This document shows positions 55,610 through 64,000 of a stretch of DNA of 64,000 bases, piece by piece (the first letter of the stretch is position 1; every line of letters starts with the position of its first letter). A program made the position numbers and the translations under genes. The notes under the pieces were generated by a model. It was not told the DNA's origin. It ran no database searches and saw only the letters and a list, made by a program, of their open reading frames with translations. Source of the DNA: JAJNBK01 sp035642715 (GTDB lineage Archaea; Thermoproteota; Nitrososphaeria; Nitrososphaerales; Nitrososphaeraceae); assembly GCA_035642715.1 (NCBI GenBank), contig DASQRW010000113.1:14714-78713 (forward strand), written 5' to 3'.

Positions 55610-56383
55610 ATGAAGTTCGTTCAGATATCTGACCTACATATTGGTGGTCTCTTCAAACAAGATGCTTTCAATACAATTGTTCAAGAGGTTAACAACGATC
55701 TAAAGCCAGATGCAATAATTATATCAGGCGATCTGACAGATGATGGTCTCTTATTTCAATTTCAGCAGGCTCGTACAGAGATCAACAAATTCAATTGTCC
55801 CAATTTAATAATCTTCCCTGGAAATCATGATTACCGTCACACAGGCTACCTTCTATTCAAGGAATTCTTTCCTTCTTCAAAGCAAATTTATGAATTTGAT
55901 GATGATATAGTTGTGCTTACCCTTGGAACCGCTAGACCAGATAGAGACGAAGGCGAAGTAGGACATAGACAGAATCTGTGGATGGAAGAGAAGCTTAGCA
56001 AATATAAGAATGTCAAAACAAAGATTGTAGCAATGCATCATCATTTGATAGCTATACCTGATACAGGATATGCTAATGTTGTCGGTATTTCTGATGCAGG
56101 AGACATTCTAAGAGCATGTTTAGAGTCCAGAGTAGACTTGGTACTCTGTGGTCATAAGCACAGACCATGGCTTTGGAATTTGGGAACACTTAAAATCGCA
56201 TATGCAGGAACAGCATGTTCATGGCGCTATAGGGGTGTTTTTGAAGATACATACAACATCATAGATATTAGAGATGGTAAAATTGATGTTGATATAAAGA
56301 CAGTGGGAGGAAAAAGAATGCCTTTATCAGAGGTAGTTAACAGATATCAGTCTGAGGAAAGGAAGGCAATGTTATCAAAATAG
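55610..56383 (+). CDS. Calcineurin-like metallophosphoesterase
   Basis: A 257-residue hydrolase from the ATG at 55610 (the preceding TTG is not needed). All dinuclear-metal motifs are present in order: SDLHIG, GDLTDDG, GNHD, AMHHH and GHKHRPW. The fold resembles the 3',5'-cyclic-nucleotide phosphodiesterase (CpdA/Icc) group by length and by the GDLTDDGLLFQF spacing, but the substrate cannot be fixed from sequence. It has no signal peptide and no operon partner. Confidence 0.9.
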   Translation: MKFVQISDLHIGGLFKQDAFNTIVQEVNNDLKPDAIIISGDLTDDGLLFQFQQARTEINKFNCPNLIIFPGNHDYRHTGYLLFKEFFPSSKQIYEFDDDIVVLTLGTARPDRDEGEVGHRQNLWMEEKLSKYKNVKTKIVAMHHHLIAIPDTGYANVVGISDAGDILRACLESRVDLVLCGHKHRPWLWNLGTLKIAYAGTACSWRYRGVFEDTYNIIDIRDGKIDVDIKTVGGKRMPLSEVVNRYQSEERKAMLSK

Positions 56384-56876
56384 CCTCTTTATCGGTTGTG
56401 ATATGCTAACATATTTAATAGTTTTTAGAATGGTTCATGTCTTATATGCCAAGACAAGCTTTGTTTTTTATCTCTTACTGCCTTGCATCTTTCTCATAGT
56501 CTAAAGTGGTGTTATCAAAAAAGAAGTTATTTGCTTTCTTTTTATGAGCTTGAAGTATTCCATCTAAGATATGTTTGTTTTATGCATTCAATAAGAGCAT
56601 GTACATAGTCTCTTACTGCTACTGCTTCCATCCTCTTTTATACTTGATAAAATATGAATTTGCTGAATTAATTAGGAATGTGAATCAATAGCTCCAGTAG
56701 TGTGGCTTATCATCATCATCTTCGGGCATAGAACATTACAAGATTTGTGGTCATATATTTTGAAATAGAGATGATTAATTAAAGAGCGCTAATGTGTGTA
56801 TATACCATCTTTTCTGCTATATCTAATATTCAATAAACAGTAACCTTTAATTTCTATTGCTAAAGAGAAAAATTTA
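56384..56876. other. Gene-free stretch
   Basis: About 490 bp between the phosphoesterase and M20 peptidase genes. A 33-codon hydrophobic frame near 56403 is probably chance. Nothing else was seen. Confidence 0.4.
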
Positions 56877-58256
56877 TTGAGTGATGTAATTAACGCCACA
56901 GTAGACTCCGAAACGAAAGGTCTTGTTTCTGACCTCCAAACCTTGATCAGGCAGCCAAGTGTATCTGCACGACGAGTTGGCCTTTTGGAATGTGCCAATC
57001 TTGTTGCACACACTATGCTTAAATCAGGAATTAACTCTGAAGTATTATACCTTGATGATTTGAAAAATGATAAAAAAGATGTTCCGCCGATAGTTTATGG
57101 AGAAGTTAAATCAAAAGCAAATCCTAATGGAAGAACTATTTTATTTTACAATCACTATGATGTTCAACCGGAAGAACCTTTGGAGTTATGGAAAGCAGAT
57201 CCATTTAGTGGTAAAGTTGAAGGTAACTATATCTTTGGACGTGGTTCTTCAGATGATAAGGGCGAACTAATTACTCGCATTAAGGCAGTAGAGTATTTTC
57301 TGAAAAAGACTGGCGACGTGCCATGTAATGTAAAATTTATTGTAGAAGGTGAGGAAGAAATTGGAAGTTTGCATGTTGAGAAGTACCTCACTAAGTATCG
57401 ACATAAACTTACATGTGACGGAGTAATCTGGGAATTTGGTTATATTGATGAAAGAGATAGACCCATTATTAGTTTAGGAATGAAAGGATTGCTCTATGTT
57501 GAACTATTATCCAAAGGACCGTCTAGAGATGCTCATTCCAGTCTAGCAGTATTAATTGAAAACCCAGCATGGCATCTTGTAAGAGCTTTAAACACAATGA
57601 GAGACAACAATGGGAAAATATTGATAGGAGGTTGGTATAAAGATGTAAGGGAATTTACTCCTGAAGAACTTTCATTAATAGCTAATGAGCCATTTGATGA
57701 GGAGAAATTTAAAAAAGAGTATGGCATCGATAAGTTTGTCAATAATGCAACAGGAATAGAAGCTCGTAAGGCATTTGTTGGAATGTCAACATGCAACATC
57801 GCTGGTCTTTTATCAGGCTATACAGGTGAGGGTGCCAAAACTATCCTTCCTTCTGAGGCCAAGGTTAAAATTGATTTTAGACTTGTTCCTGATATGATTC
57901 CTGAAAAACAATTTGAACTAGTCAAGAATCATCTAAAGGAGAACGGATTTGAAGATGATATTGATATAAAGTTAATCCATGGTGAGGCAGCCGTGAGAAT
58001 GCCTTCCAACCATTCTTTTGTAAAACAGGTAGAAGAATCAGCAAAGGAAACTTTTGGTTCGGCGATTATTAGTATATCATCCGCTGGAACCGGACCAATG
58101 CATTCCTTTGCCAAAGTACTTGGTGCACCTTGCGTTTCTATAGGTAGCACATATATATATGCAAAAATTCATTCGCCAAACGAATTTGCACGAATTGATC
58201 TACTAAATAAGACGACAAAGTGTATTGGCGCTATTTTAGAAAAGTTTGCTAGTTAA
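56877..58256 (+). CDS. M20-family metallopeptidase (dipeptidase/deacylase)
   Basis: A 459-residue zinc hydrolase of the M20 group (carnosinase/ArgE/DapE). Metal ligands are the His and Asp of YNHYDVQ, the Asp of FGRGSSDDKG, and the Glu pair of VEGEEEIGS, with a later Glu in IWEFG-type position and a C-terminal His in AKIHSPNEF. The lid dimerisation domain is around residues 200-320. The frame starts with TTG and there is no in-frame ATG close by, so TTG initiation is likely. Length and the YDVQPEEP motif point to the dipeptidase-like subgroup; the substrate is unknown. Confidence 0.87.
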   Translation: MSDVINATVDSETKGLVSDLQTLIRQPSVSARRVGLLECANLVAHTMLKSGINSEVLYLDDLKNDKKDVPPIVYGEVKSKANPNGRTILFYNHYDVQPEEPLELWKADPFSGKVEGNYIFGRGSSDDKGELITRIKAVEYFLKKTGDVPCNVKFIVEGEEEIGSLHVEKYLTKYRHKLTCDGVIWEFGYIDERDRPIISLGMKGLLYVELLSKGPSRDAHSSLAVLIENPAWHLVRALNTMRDNNGKILIGGWYKDVREFTPEELSLIANEPFDEEKFKKEYGIDKFVNNATGIEARKAFVGMSTCNIAGLLSGYTGEGAKTILPSEAKVKIDFRLVPDMIPEKQFELVKNHLKENGFEDDIDIKLIHGEAAVRMPSNHSFVKQVEESAKETFGSAIISISSAGTGPMHSFAKVLGAPCVSIGSTYIYAKIHSPNEFARIDLLNKTTKCIGAILEKFAS

Positions 58257-58589
58257 CGTTGATAGTTAAAACCGCCTAGTATCGTTAGAGTAGTCTATTT
58301 GTCAAGAAGAAGTAAAGATAGCAGCGCACTTTGTAATAATAAGCAAATTACAAACCATATTACTCAAATAATTATTGTGGGCAACTCGTTATCTTAAATC
58401 GAGACAAGCATGCTAATGATATGATATTAGAAAGTTAACTTTCTATTACTTCTTTTATCATTATAATGTATAGTCATACTTATCAATTGTATTTACAATA
58501 CTGGTTTACTTGTTTTGGTTATAGATTAAATGGTATTTATAAAATTACGATAAGATTGACCCTTAAGAGAATAGATCCAACCGTCGCTG
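58257..58589. other. Gap between convergent genes
   Basis: About 330 bp between the convergent M20 and RecA-like genes. Only AT-rich sequence, no frame or hairpin of note. Confidence 0.4.
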
Positions 58590-59255
58590 TTAAGCGTTAT
58601 TTTCTATGCTTGAATCAAACTTGACCCCAAGGTTTTGAAAAATAATTTTCTCTGAAGTTCGTGTAGGGTGGGCTATTATCTCCAGAGAAAGGTCATCTTC
58701 ATTTATCATTTCTACATTTAGCTTCACAATGCTTTTTTTGTGTAAAAGTCGTCTGCTAGTTGGAGTTTGAATCCATTCTGTATATCTTTTATAGCGGATC
58801 ATACTCGTCACGAGAATGGGAACATTCAGATATATGCCATGCTTTAACAATAACATAAGAAAAATTGAAAGTAGATGATTTATATTACTAAGTCCTCTAC
58901 CTGAGTTAATATCAATTTTTTTGTAATACATATTATAAAAGTTGTTGACAGAATCGAAAATAACAATTGATGAATCATACATATCTTCAATGACTTCTTT
59001 TAAAATCGATTCGAATCTATCTTCTGTTGGAAGATAAATATTAATTGTTTTATTAATACATTTTGTATTTCTCAATAATGATATTAAGTCTGACTTCGCA
59101 TATGCCGCAAACATAGTGTCAAGATCAATATATATTACTTTTTTTTGACACTGTGATGCTATCATAGAAGTAAAACAAAGCTTTGCATAGGGATCATTAT
59201 ATGTTAGGCTATTCAATCCCTTTGTGCTAAAGATATCGTTATAGGATGTATCCAC
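58590..59255 (-). CDS. RecA/RadA-superfamily protein lacking Walker A
   Basis: A 221-residue protein with the strand-helix order of a RecA core. IASQCQKKVIYIDLDTMF matches the strand after Walker A in RadA paralogues, SSIVIFDSVNNFYN matches Walker B, and the VPILVTSMIRYK strand follows. At the place of Walker A the sequence reads LNSLTYNDPYAKLCFTSM, with no GxxxxGK(T/S). Hence ATP hydrolysis is unlikely; a structural Rad51-paralogue-like role is possible, as in thaumarchaeal and other archaeal RadC-type proteins. It is divergent from a class V aminotransferase with only 16 bp between the starts, so the promoters must overlap. Confidence 0.65.
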   Translation of the reverse strand: MDTSYNDIFSTKGLNSLTYNDPYAKLCFTSMIASQCQKKVIYIDLDTMFAAYAKSDLISLLRNTKCINKTINIYLPTEDRFESILKEVIEDMYDSSIVIFDSVNNFYNMYYKKIDINSGRGLSNINHLLSIFLMLLLKHGIYLNVPILVTSMIRYKRYTEWIQTPTSRRLLHKKSIVKLNVEMINEDDLSLEIIAHPTRTSEKIIFQNLGVKFDSSIENNA

Positions 59256-59271
59256 TTCTATATTGGTTTAG

Positions 59272-60477
59272 ATGGATGGAGGATATAATGGATTTTATGG
59301 TGATAATAGTATTGAGTTAGATCTGATTCGAAGAGACTTTCCACTTATAAGAAAGAAAGTTTACATGAATAATGGAGCCATTGCTCCTATTCCAATCTCT
59401 ACAATCAAATCAATTACTGACTTTCTTTTAAAATGTTCTGAGGATGGACCTGATTCTAAAATAATATACGACTATATCGTTTCATTAATGAAAGAACTAC
59501 GTACTAGAGTTTCTCATATGATAAATTGTGATCCTAACGAAATTGTATTTACTCAAAGCACCACAGAAGGTCTCAACTATGTCTGCAATGGTCTCGACTG
59601 GAAAAAAACTGATTCTATTATCGTTAGAGGTGGACCTCACGAACATTATGCTAATTATCTGCCATGGCTGCAATTATCAAAAAGAAAAGGTGTAAAAATA
59701 AACGAATTGGAGATTGATGAAAATGGATATTTTGATTTTACAAATCTGGAGAAGTTGGCAAAGAAGAAAAATACGAAACTAATTACATTGAGCCATGCAC
59801 TATATAATTCTGGTGCAATAATGCCAGTTGAGGAGACTGGAAAAATTGCACGTGAAAATAATATCTTATATTGCATCGATGCTGCCCAAACAGTGGGCTC
59901 AATTGAAGTAGATGTAAAGAAAATTGGTTGCGACTTTATGGCATTTCCAGGATTTAAGTGGCTTTGTGGACCTGTTGGTATTGGAATATTTTATTGTAGT
60001 AAAAATGCTGGTGAAATTCTAATTCCTCAATCTATTGGTGGAGAATCGGCAATATTATCAGATCAGAAAGTTATTGCCTACGTTGAATCTCCCCAAAGAT
60101 TTCAGACTGGATTTCGCAATTATCCTGGTGTTGCAGGATTGGAATCTTCACTACGATATATTTTACGTTTAGGTATAGCAAATATTCATAAGAAGAATAT
60201 AAAAATTGCAAATATATTACGAAGCGAACTTTTAAAGATCAAGGGTATGAATATTTATGGACCAGAAGATGAAAAGGCGAGAACATCCATAATTCCCTTT
60301 TCCTCTTCTAATTTAGATGCTAAAACTCTAGTAGACAGACTGGAACAAAATGAAATTATGTTTGCTGAAAGAGATATTGGAGGTGGAAAAAAGGTAGTTA
60401 GAGCGTCACCACACTTTTTTAATAGCGAGGAAGATGTTGTAAGGGCAGTGAGTTATATTAAAAATATTTTGAAATGA
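59272..60477 (+). CDS. Class V aminotransferase (cysteine-desulfurase-like)
   Basis: A 401-residue PLP enzyme. VYMNNGAIAPIP is the typical N-terminal region, IVFTQSTTEGLNYVCNGL the phosphate-binding loop, YCIDAAQTVGSIEVDV the PLP Asp and Gln region, and FPGFKWLCGPVGIG contains the PLP lysine. The SHALYNSGAIMPV block fits the SufS/isopenicillin-N-epimerase-like subgroup. I see no clear catalytic Cys loop of the desulfurases near residue 340-360, where NEIMFAERDIGGG occurs, so true desulfurase activity is doubtful. It is divergent from the RecA-like gene and converges with the Lrp-sensor gene. Confidence 0.85.
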   Translation: MDGGYNGFYGDNSIELDLIRRDFPLIRKKVYMNNGAIAPIPISTIKSITDFLLKCSEDGPDSKIIYDYIVSLMKELRTRVSHMINCDPNEIVFTQSTTEGLNYVCNGLDWKKTDSIIVRGGPHEHYANYLPWLQLSKRKGVKINELEIDENGYFDFTNLEKLAKKKNTKLITLSHALYNSGAIMPVEETGKIARENNILYCIDAAQTVGSIEVDVKKIGCDFMAFPGFKWLCGPVGIGIFYCSKNAGEILIPQSIGGESAILSDQKVIAYVESPQRFQTGFRNYPGVAGLESSLRYILRLGIANIHKKNIKIANILRSELLKIKGMNIYGPEDEKARTSIIPFSSSNLDAKTLVDRLEQNEIMFAERDIGGGKKVVRASPHFFNSEEDVVRAVSYIKNILK

Positions 60478-60483
60478 TTGTTA

Positions 60484-60765
60484 TTATTGCTCTTGTTGTT
60501 GCTGTTTCTTCCCTTTATCTCCTTGGCCTTCGATCACAATCATGGTAAGAGTCGATCTAACTTTATCAATTCTTCTTACATGCCAAGTGATAGTTTCCCT
60601 CAGTTTATCCATTGTATCTGATGTAATCTTAAGAATGATGTCATAAACACCGTACACTCCACTTACTTCATTGACTTCAGGTAATTTTTTCAGTTCTTTT
60701 AAAATTTCTTCCTCAGAACCAAGGTCACAGTTTATTAGGACATATGCTGTAGGCATGGCAAGCAA
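60484..60765 (-). CDS. Stand-alone Lrp/AsnC effector (RAM) domain
   Basis: A 93-residue protein consisting of the RAM fold only. YVLINCDLGSEEEILKELK, then VSGVYGVYDIILKITSD, then the RIDKVRSTLTMIVIEG strand cover it; there is no helix-turn-helix. The tail is Gln/Lys-rich. Single-domain members bind amino acids and can modulate full-length Lrp regulators or enzymes. The more conserved start is the ATG at 60756 (MPTAYVL), three residues in. It ends 6 bp from the aminotransferase stop, on the other strand, which may hint at a shared amino-acid theme only by proximity. Confidence 0.85.
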   Translation of the reverse strand: MLAMPTAYVLINCDLGSEEEILKELKKLPEVNEVSGVYGVYDIILKITSDTMDKLRETITWHVRRIDKVRSTLTMIVIEGQGDKGKKQQQQEQ

Positions 60766-61003
60766 TATATGTTCTTTGCGAGTATTAAACTATTTTTTGT
60801 TTATAGATGATTGAACAAAACACAAGGAAATGAGTGGTTAGATTTCTAATATATTCTCCTAAACCAGCGATGCCTCTATTTTGTTGTTGTTGATTACTGC
60901 TACTTAGAAACTTCCAAATAACGATTGTATGCTTCTGAATTATTGTCAAACTCTTCATTTGATACATTTTTGCATCTTTATTGTTAGCAGTGTTTTACAA
61001 TGG

Positions 61004-61333
61004 TTAATTTGCTTTTTTGATATCTATTAATAAGTGTTCACCGACACGCGGAGACCCTACATTCTCATAACGCCTCTTCGGCATTGTAATTTGAATAACC
61101 GTTTGGGGATATGATTTGATAACTGTCTGAGGTTGAGCTCTGAGAATAGCTTCTAAAATTGGTTTAATCTGCTGTTTTACTTCTTTATCAGTAACCGTCG
61201 AATCAATAGCATCTAATATCAATTGTTGTTGTGAAACAGTTTCTAGCTCAACATCTTCAACAAGAGCAAGAGTGACATTCATTCCAGTATCTGTTATTTG
61301 GTTAACTTTATAACGAATTAGTGATTCTTCCAA
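61004..61333 (-). CDS. Hypothetical protein, 109 aa
   Basis: A soluble alpha/beta protein (TLALVEDVELETVSQQQLILD, a helix at KQQIKPILEAILRAQ, and a basic end with YENVGSPRVGEHLLIDIKK). The composition is that of a real gene. I recognise no family. It lies 240 bp upstream of the Lrp-sensor gene on the same strand. Confidence 0.6.
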   Translation of the reverse strand: MEESLIRYKVNQITDTGMNVTLALVEDVELETVSQQQLILDAIDSTVTDKEVKQQIKPILEAILRAQPQTVIKSYPQTVIQITMPKRRYENVGSPRVGEHLLIDIKKAN

Positions 61334-61944
61334 ATCAATAATATATTTATAATTTTCAATATTTATAATATATCATGTTTATTTACTGTAGAAACTACTT
61401 TCTACCTATGACTATATAACGTTATTGAGTTAAATTTTCATTATGCTAATTTTATAAAGGTTTGAAAGAAGGAGAAAGTTGTTGCGTATACAATCAACAA
61501 TATGGATAGATAATGGCATTTTTCTGCTACTTAGGTTCCTATGAAATATATTGAACCAAACTCTGTCCGATGAAGAGGATTTTTCAATCTAATATTATAT
61601 TTATTGCAGCCTAGGATTTACATATCTATAGATACATTCGAAAATGGATAAAATAAGGAAAACATGAATTAGATATAATAATATTCTATCGACTATACTT
61701 AAGACCTTCGCATATATTAGTGATCCCCAGCTCATAAATCATATTTTTGGGTATATCCCATTTTTATGTGGTAGAACAAAATGTATTTTCACTATGACAC
61801 ATCTTGTTTAAATGACAACACGCCTTATTTTTATTGAAGAAAAATATTTAGAAAAATCATCTGCTGACGGTGATTTAGTTTCAAAACCAAATAGAGGCTA
61901 AACTTCTAAACAGAACATGGATCAGTTACATATAGGGTTAGGGT
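61334..61944. other. Gene-free stretch
   Basis: About 610 bp of AT-rich DNA upstream of the 109-residue gene; nothing supportable was seen. Confidence 0.4.
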
Positions 61945-62112
61945 TTCAATGAGTTTCAATGTAATAGATTGCTTTTCTGACCCGTCCAATATTGTTCTAG
62001 ATGTTTTCTTCATAGGATTCTAGGGCGGTTAATACCGAGTTTTCAGATAGTTTTGCCATATCCATGATAATATTATAAATAGATCTATACGAAGGTCCGC
62101 AAGTCTAGTCAA
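61945..62112 (-). pseudogene. phoU: PhoU remnant
   Basis: Minus-strand codons from about 62112 read LTRLADLRIDLFIIL, then after a frame slip MDMAKLSENSVLTALESY and EENI before a stop. This is the start of PhoU, the regulator of phosphate uptake (typically a helix with LxxMAxLSENxV-AI-SY). Only about 50 residues of roughly 215 remain. It directly follows a pstB remnant, the normal pstB-phoU order. Confidence 0.65.
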
Positions 62113-62123
62113 ACAAACAGATC

Positions 62124-62340
62124 CTATCCAAATTTACCTGATATGTAGCGCTCTAAGTTCTTTTTGAGGGTTTTTAAATATCTGATTTGTTGGTCCGTAT
62201 TCGATTAATTCACCAAGGTACATAAAGACAGCATAGTCTGATATTAGAGCTGCCTGCTGCATGTTATGTGTTACAATAATTATCGTAAGATTCTTTTTCA
62301 AATTGGAAACAAGTTCTTCTATTTAGAAGACGCAAACACT
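62124..62340 (-). pseudogene. pstB: PstB remnant (phosphate ABC-transporter ATPase)
   Basis: The last 65 or so codons of pstB survive on the minus strand: ASS then a frame slip, KIEELVSN, TIIIVTHNMQQAALISDYAV with the H-loop His, FMYLGELIEYGPTNQIFKNP, then another frameshift and ERYISGKFG before the stop, matching the canonical C terminus. Walker A, signature and Walker B are gone. With the adjacent phoU piece this is a decayed pst operon end. Confidence 0.75.
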
Positions 62341-62698
62341 AATAGAGTATATGTGTACTGCTATATCGCAATACTATAAAAAATACTTTCTCCTTTTTTA
62401 CGTCTGACGACAAGTCTTTTCTATCTAATCATATATAAGTGAACTATTCTAATGTTATAAACACATTGAAGTCAAATATTCTTAATACTTTTGCATTAGA
62501 CCCGATCTAAATATTTTTAGAGATAGTCAAATTTATATAAATTTTTAGAATATTTAGAATATTCATACTATAATATCAAAAAATATATCCATTTTCATTT
62601 ATTTGTAGATGCCATACTAAAAGTTACAAAATGCATGATAAAAAACTAACACGAAATCCAGATATTAGCGCCCGTAATAATAAATTTGAGCAGAGATA
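62341..62698. other. Gene-free stretch
   Basis: About 360 AT-rich bases between the pstB remnant and the next gene. No further pst gene could be traced. Confidence 0.4.
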
Positions 62699-63001
62699 AT
62701 GGCAGAAGATACATCTTCAACGTCTAGCAATACTATTCCTTTTCCAACCCTCACCATTTTATATTTACCAGCAGAGGCGGAAAGTATAGTCTATGAAGTA
62801 AGTCAGAAATATTGTAACATCACAGTAGAGGATTGTAAAGGATATTTTCATGGTGGAGTCCAAAAAGACTATAAGAAGATAACTATCTGGAGCCAGGGAA
62901 TCGATAGCCTGTGGTTTAACGCGATTATTGCCAGGATTAAGGAACTTAGCAATGTAGAATTTGTGCCAATAGTGTCTGGAGGAATTATGTATTCCATCTA
63001 A
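62699..63001 (+). CDS. Hypothetical protein, 100 aa
   Basis: A soluble 100-residue alpha/beta protein. After a Ser/Thr-rich start the segments LTILYLPAEAESIVYEVSQK, ITVEDCKGYFHGG, ITIWSQGID and WFNAIIARIKELSNVEFVPI suggest a ferredoxin-like fold. The composition is that of a real gene. No family is recognised and there are no meaningful neighbours. Confidence 0.6.
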   Translation: MAEDTSSTSSNTIPFPTLTILYLPAEAESIVYEVSQKYCNITVEDCKGYFHGGVQKDYKKITIWSQGIDSLWFNAIIARIKELSNVEFVPIVSGGIMYSI

Positions 63002-63158
63002 GACTACAATTTTTAACAAAGAGACAGGAAGATAACTTTAGGCAGATCCCTTACTATATAAAGATCATGTACATATCAAGTATATATTTGTCTAAAAGAT
63101 AGAGCATTACGAACTGAGAGAACAACATCTAAAACAAGATATAATATTTTTATGATAC

Positions 63159-63308
63159 TTATCGATCAGTAGAAATATAATGCTCGGTCAATTTTTTTCC
63201 ATAGCATTCTCCACAAAGATCACCAGAAATATTCCATTGAGACATTGCTTTATATCTGAAATTAAGGTTATTGCCACAAAGAGCACATTTTGAATTAGCG
63301 ATCTTCAT
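63159..63308 (-). CDS. Small zinc-ribbon protein, 49 aa
   Basis: A 49-residue protein, ATG at 63308, with CALCGNN near residue 8 and CGECYGKK near residue 32, forming a four-Cys zinc ribbon with about 20 residues between the pairs. The remainder is basic and polar. Such small ribbons are typical of conserved thaumarchaeal genes that ORF callers miss. Function unknown; RNA or protein binding is possible. Confidence 0.6.
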   Translation of the reverse strand: MKIANSKCALCGNNLNFRYKAMSQWNISGDLCGECYGKKLTEHYISTDR

Positions 63309-63619
63309 TCTTCGATATTCATGCAAAATATAACTAAAATAAAAAAGTTATGATAATTATAAGCTAATCTACATAAGCGTATGTGCTCATACAAGATGGA
63401 TAGCAACCAAATCATCTCCTTTTTCCCAAATGATCAGATATTCTGTCTATTTGCATGCCAATGGAAAAATTTCGAGCCTTATAAGCAACTATATTTCTAT
63501 ACTATGATAATGCAAGATATCATAATGATCTACTTGTAATTTCTGGATGTTATATTATTACATCTATATTATCAAGGAATTAATATAGGTGATCAATAAA
63601 CTATACATAGAAAGCCATT
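63309..63619. other. Divergent intergenic region
   Basis: About 310 bp between the small zinc-ribbon gene and the cupredoxin-like gene. It should hold both promoters; no other feature was seen. Confidence 0.4.
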
Positions 63620-64000
63620 ATGGGTCCAGCTGGAAAAACCGCGTTTGTAGCAATTCTTGCATTAGGTGCAATCACGGGTATCGTAATGTATTATTTATTT
63701 GAAGCATTTAGTATGCCAAAACCAGGCATAATAAATTCAGTAGATAGAAGTGAACTAACAGAAATACCAAGTAAGGAAGGCAGTAGTAATATAATGGATG
63801 AAGATACAGCAACAGAAACAACAACAGCTACTGAAGCTAGTGGCGGTGGTGCTGGTGGCGGTGCAAACGCAACAGCAGGTACTCCTGCTGCAACAACAAC
63901 ATCATCATCAACAGCTGCTGCTACTCTAACTATTCCTATGGGTGCATCTACTCCTGGTAATCCTGCATATGAGCCTGCTTCTCTAACAGTCAAGAAAGGC
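63620..64000 (+). CDS. Membrane-anchored cupredoxin-like protein (cut by window edge)
   Basis: The first 127 residues of a longer protein. An N-terminal membrane anchor or signal (TAFVAILALGAITGIVMYYLF) is followed by a low-complexity Thr/Ala/Gly linker (about residues 60-105). The last residues PAYEPASLTVKKG match the beginning of plastocyanin/cupredoxin domains, where copper ligands come later, outside the window. Ammonia-oxidising archaea carry many such blue-copper proteins as electron carriers or copper-enzyme domains. The copper ligands cannot be checked here. Confidence 0.65.
   Translation, partial: MGPAGKTAFVAILALGAITGIVMYYLFEAFSMPKPGIINSVDRSELTEIPSKEGSSNIMDEDTATETTTATEASGGGAGGGANATAGTPAATTTSSSTAAATLTIPMGASTPGNPAYEPASLTVKKG

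Overview
The window reads as chromosomal DNA of an ammonia-oxidising archaeon (Nitrososphaeria/Thaumarchaeota). The low GC (about one third by eye) together with Nitrososphaera-like content suggests the Nitrososphaerales, possibly a Nitrosocosmicus-type genome; the genus is inference. Supporting genes are an Amt ammonium transporter, an ADP-forming acyl-CoA synthetase of the type used in the thaumarchaeal 3-hydroxypropionate/4-hydroxybutyrate cycle, archaeosine tRNA-guanine transglycosylase, the archaeal exosome superoperon, PurP, an XPF-type nuclease, FEN1, a two-domain ThyX and a blue-copper-like secreted protein cut by the right edge.

Region 1 (1-11 kb) is dense housekeeping DNA. EF-2 is cut at the left edge, followed by an unknown protein, an MqnD-like protein and a DUF151 nuclease. 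A long minus-strand run then carries rpo3, rpl18e, rpl13, rps9, SBDS, rrp4, rrp41, rrp42, rpl37ae, pcc1, pfdB, xpf and purP. It couples transcription, ribosome assembly, RNA decay, tRNA modification and protein folding, with short overlaps between many genes. A perfect 42-bp palindrome lies between xpf and purP.

Region 2 (11-32 kb) holds amt with a divergent putative regulator, thyX interrupted by a single in-frame TGA between its two domains, psmB divergent from leuC-leuD, tgtA with an Sm-like gene and an AK6-like kinase, a ferredoxin, a methyltransferase, a CBS protein, hisI, and threonine synthase followed by a ubiquitin-like/E1 fusion protein.

Region 3 (32-51 kb) is gene-poor and accessory in character. 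It contains decayed genes, a lone 542-residue protein, a PadR/unknown/MFS module, a Cas4-like nuclease next to fen1, a lone HNH protein, many small secreted or helical proteins with internal repeats, and several stretches of about 0.5-1.1 kb with no convincing gene.

Region 4 (51-64 kb) returns to metabolic genes (zinc-ribbon/PRC-barrel protein, ADP-forming acyl-CoA synthetase, calcineurin-like phosphoesterase, M20 peptidase, a RecA-like protein without Walker A, class V aminotransferase, a stand-alone Lrp-type sensor domain), then decayed pstB and phoU fragments, a small zinc-ribbon protein and the cupredoxin-like gene. I saw no rRNA, convincing tRNA, CRISPR array or intact insertion sequence.
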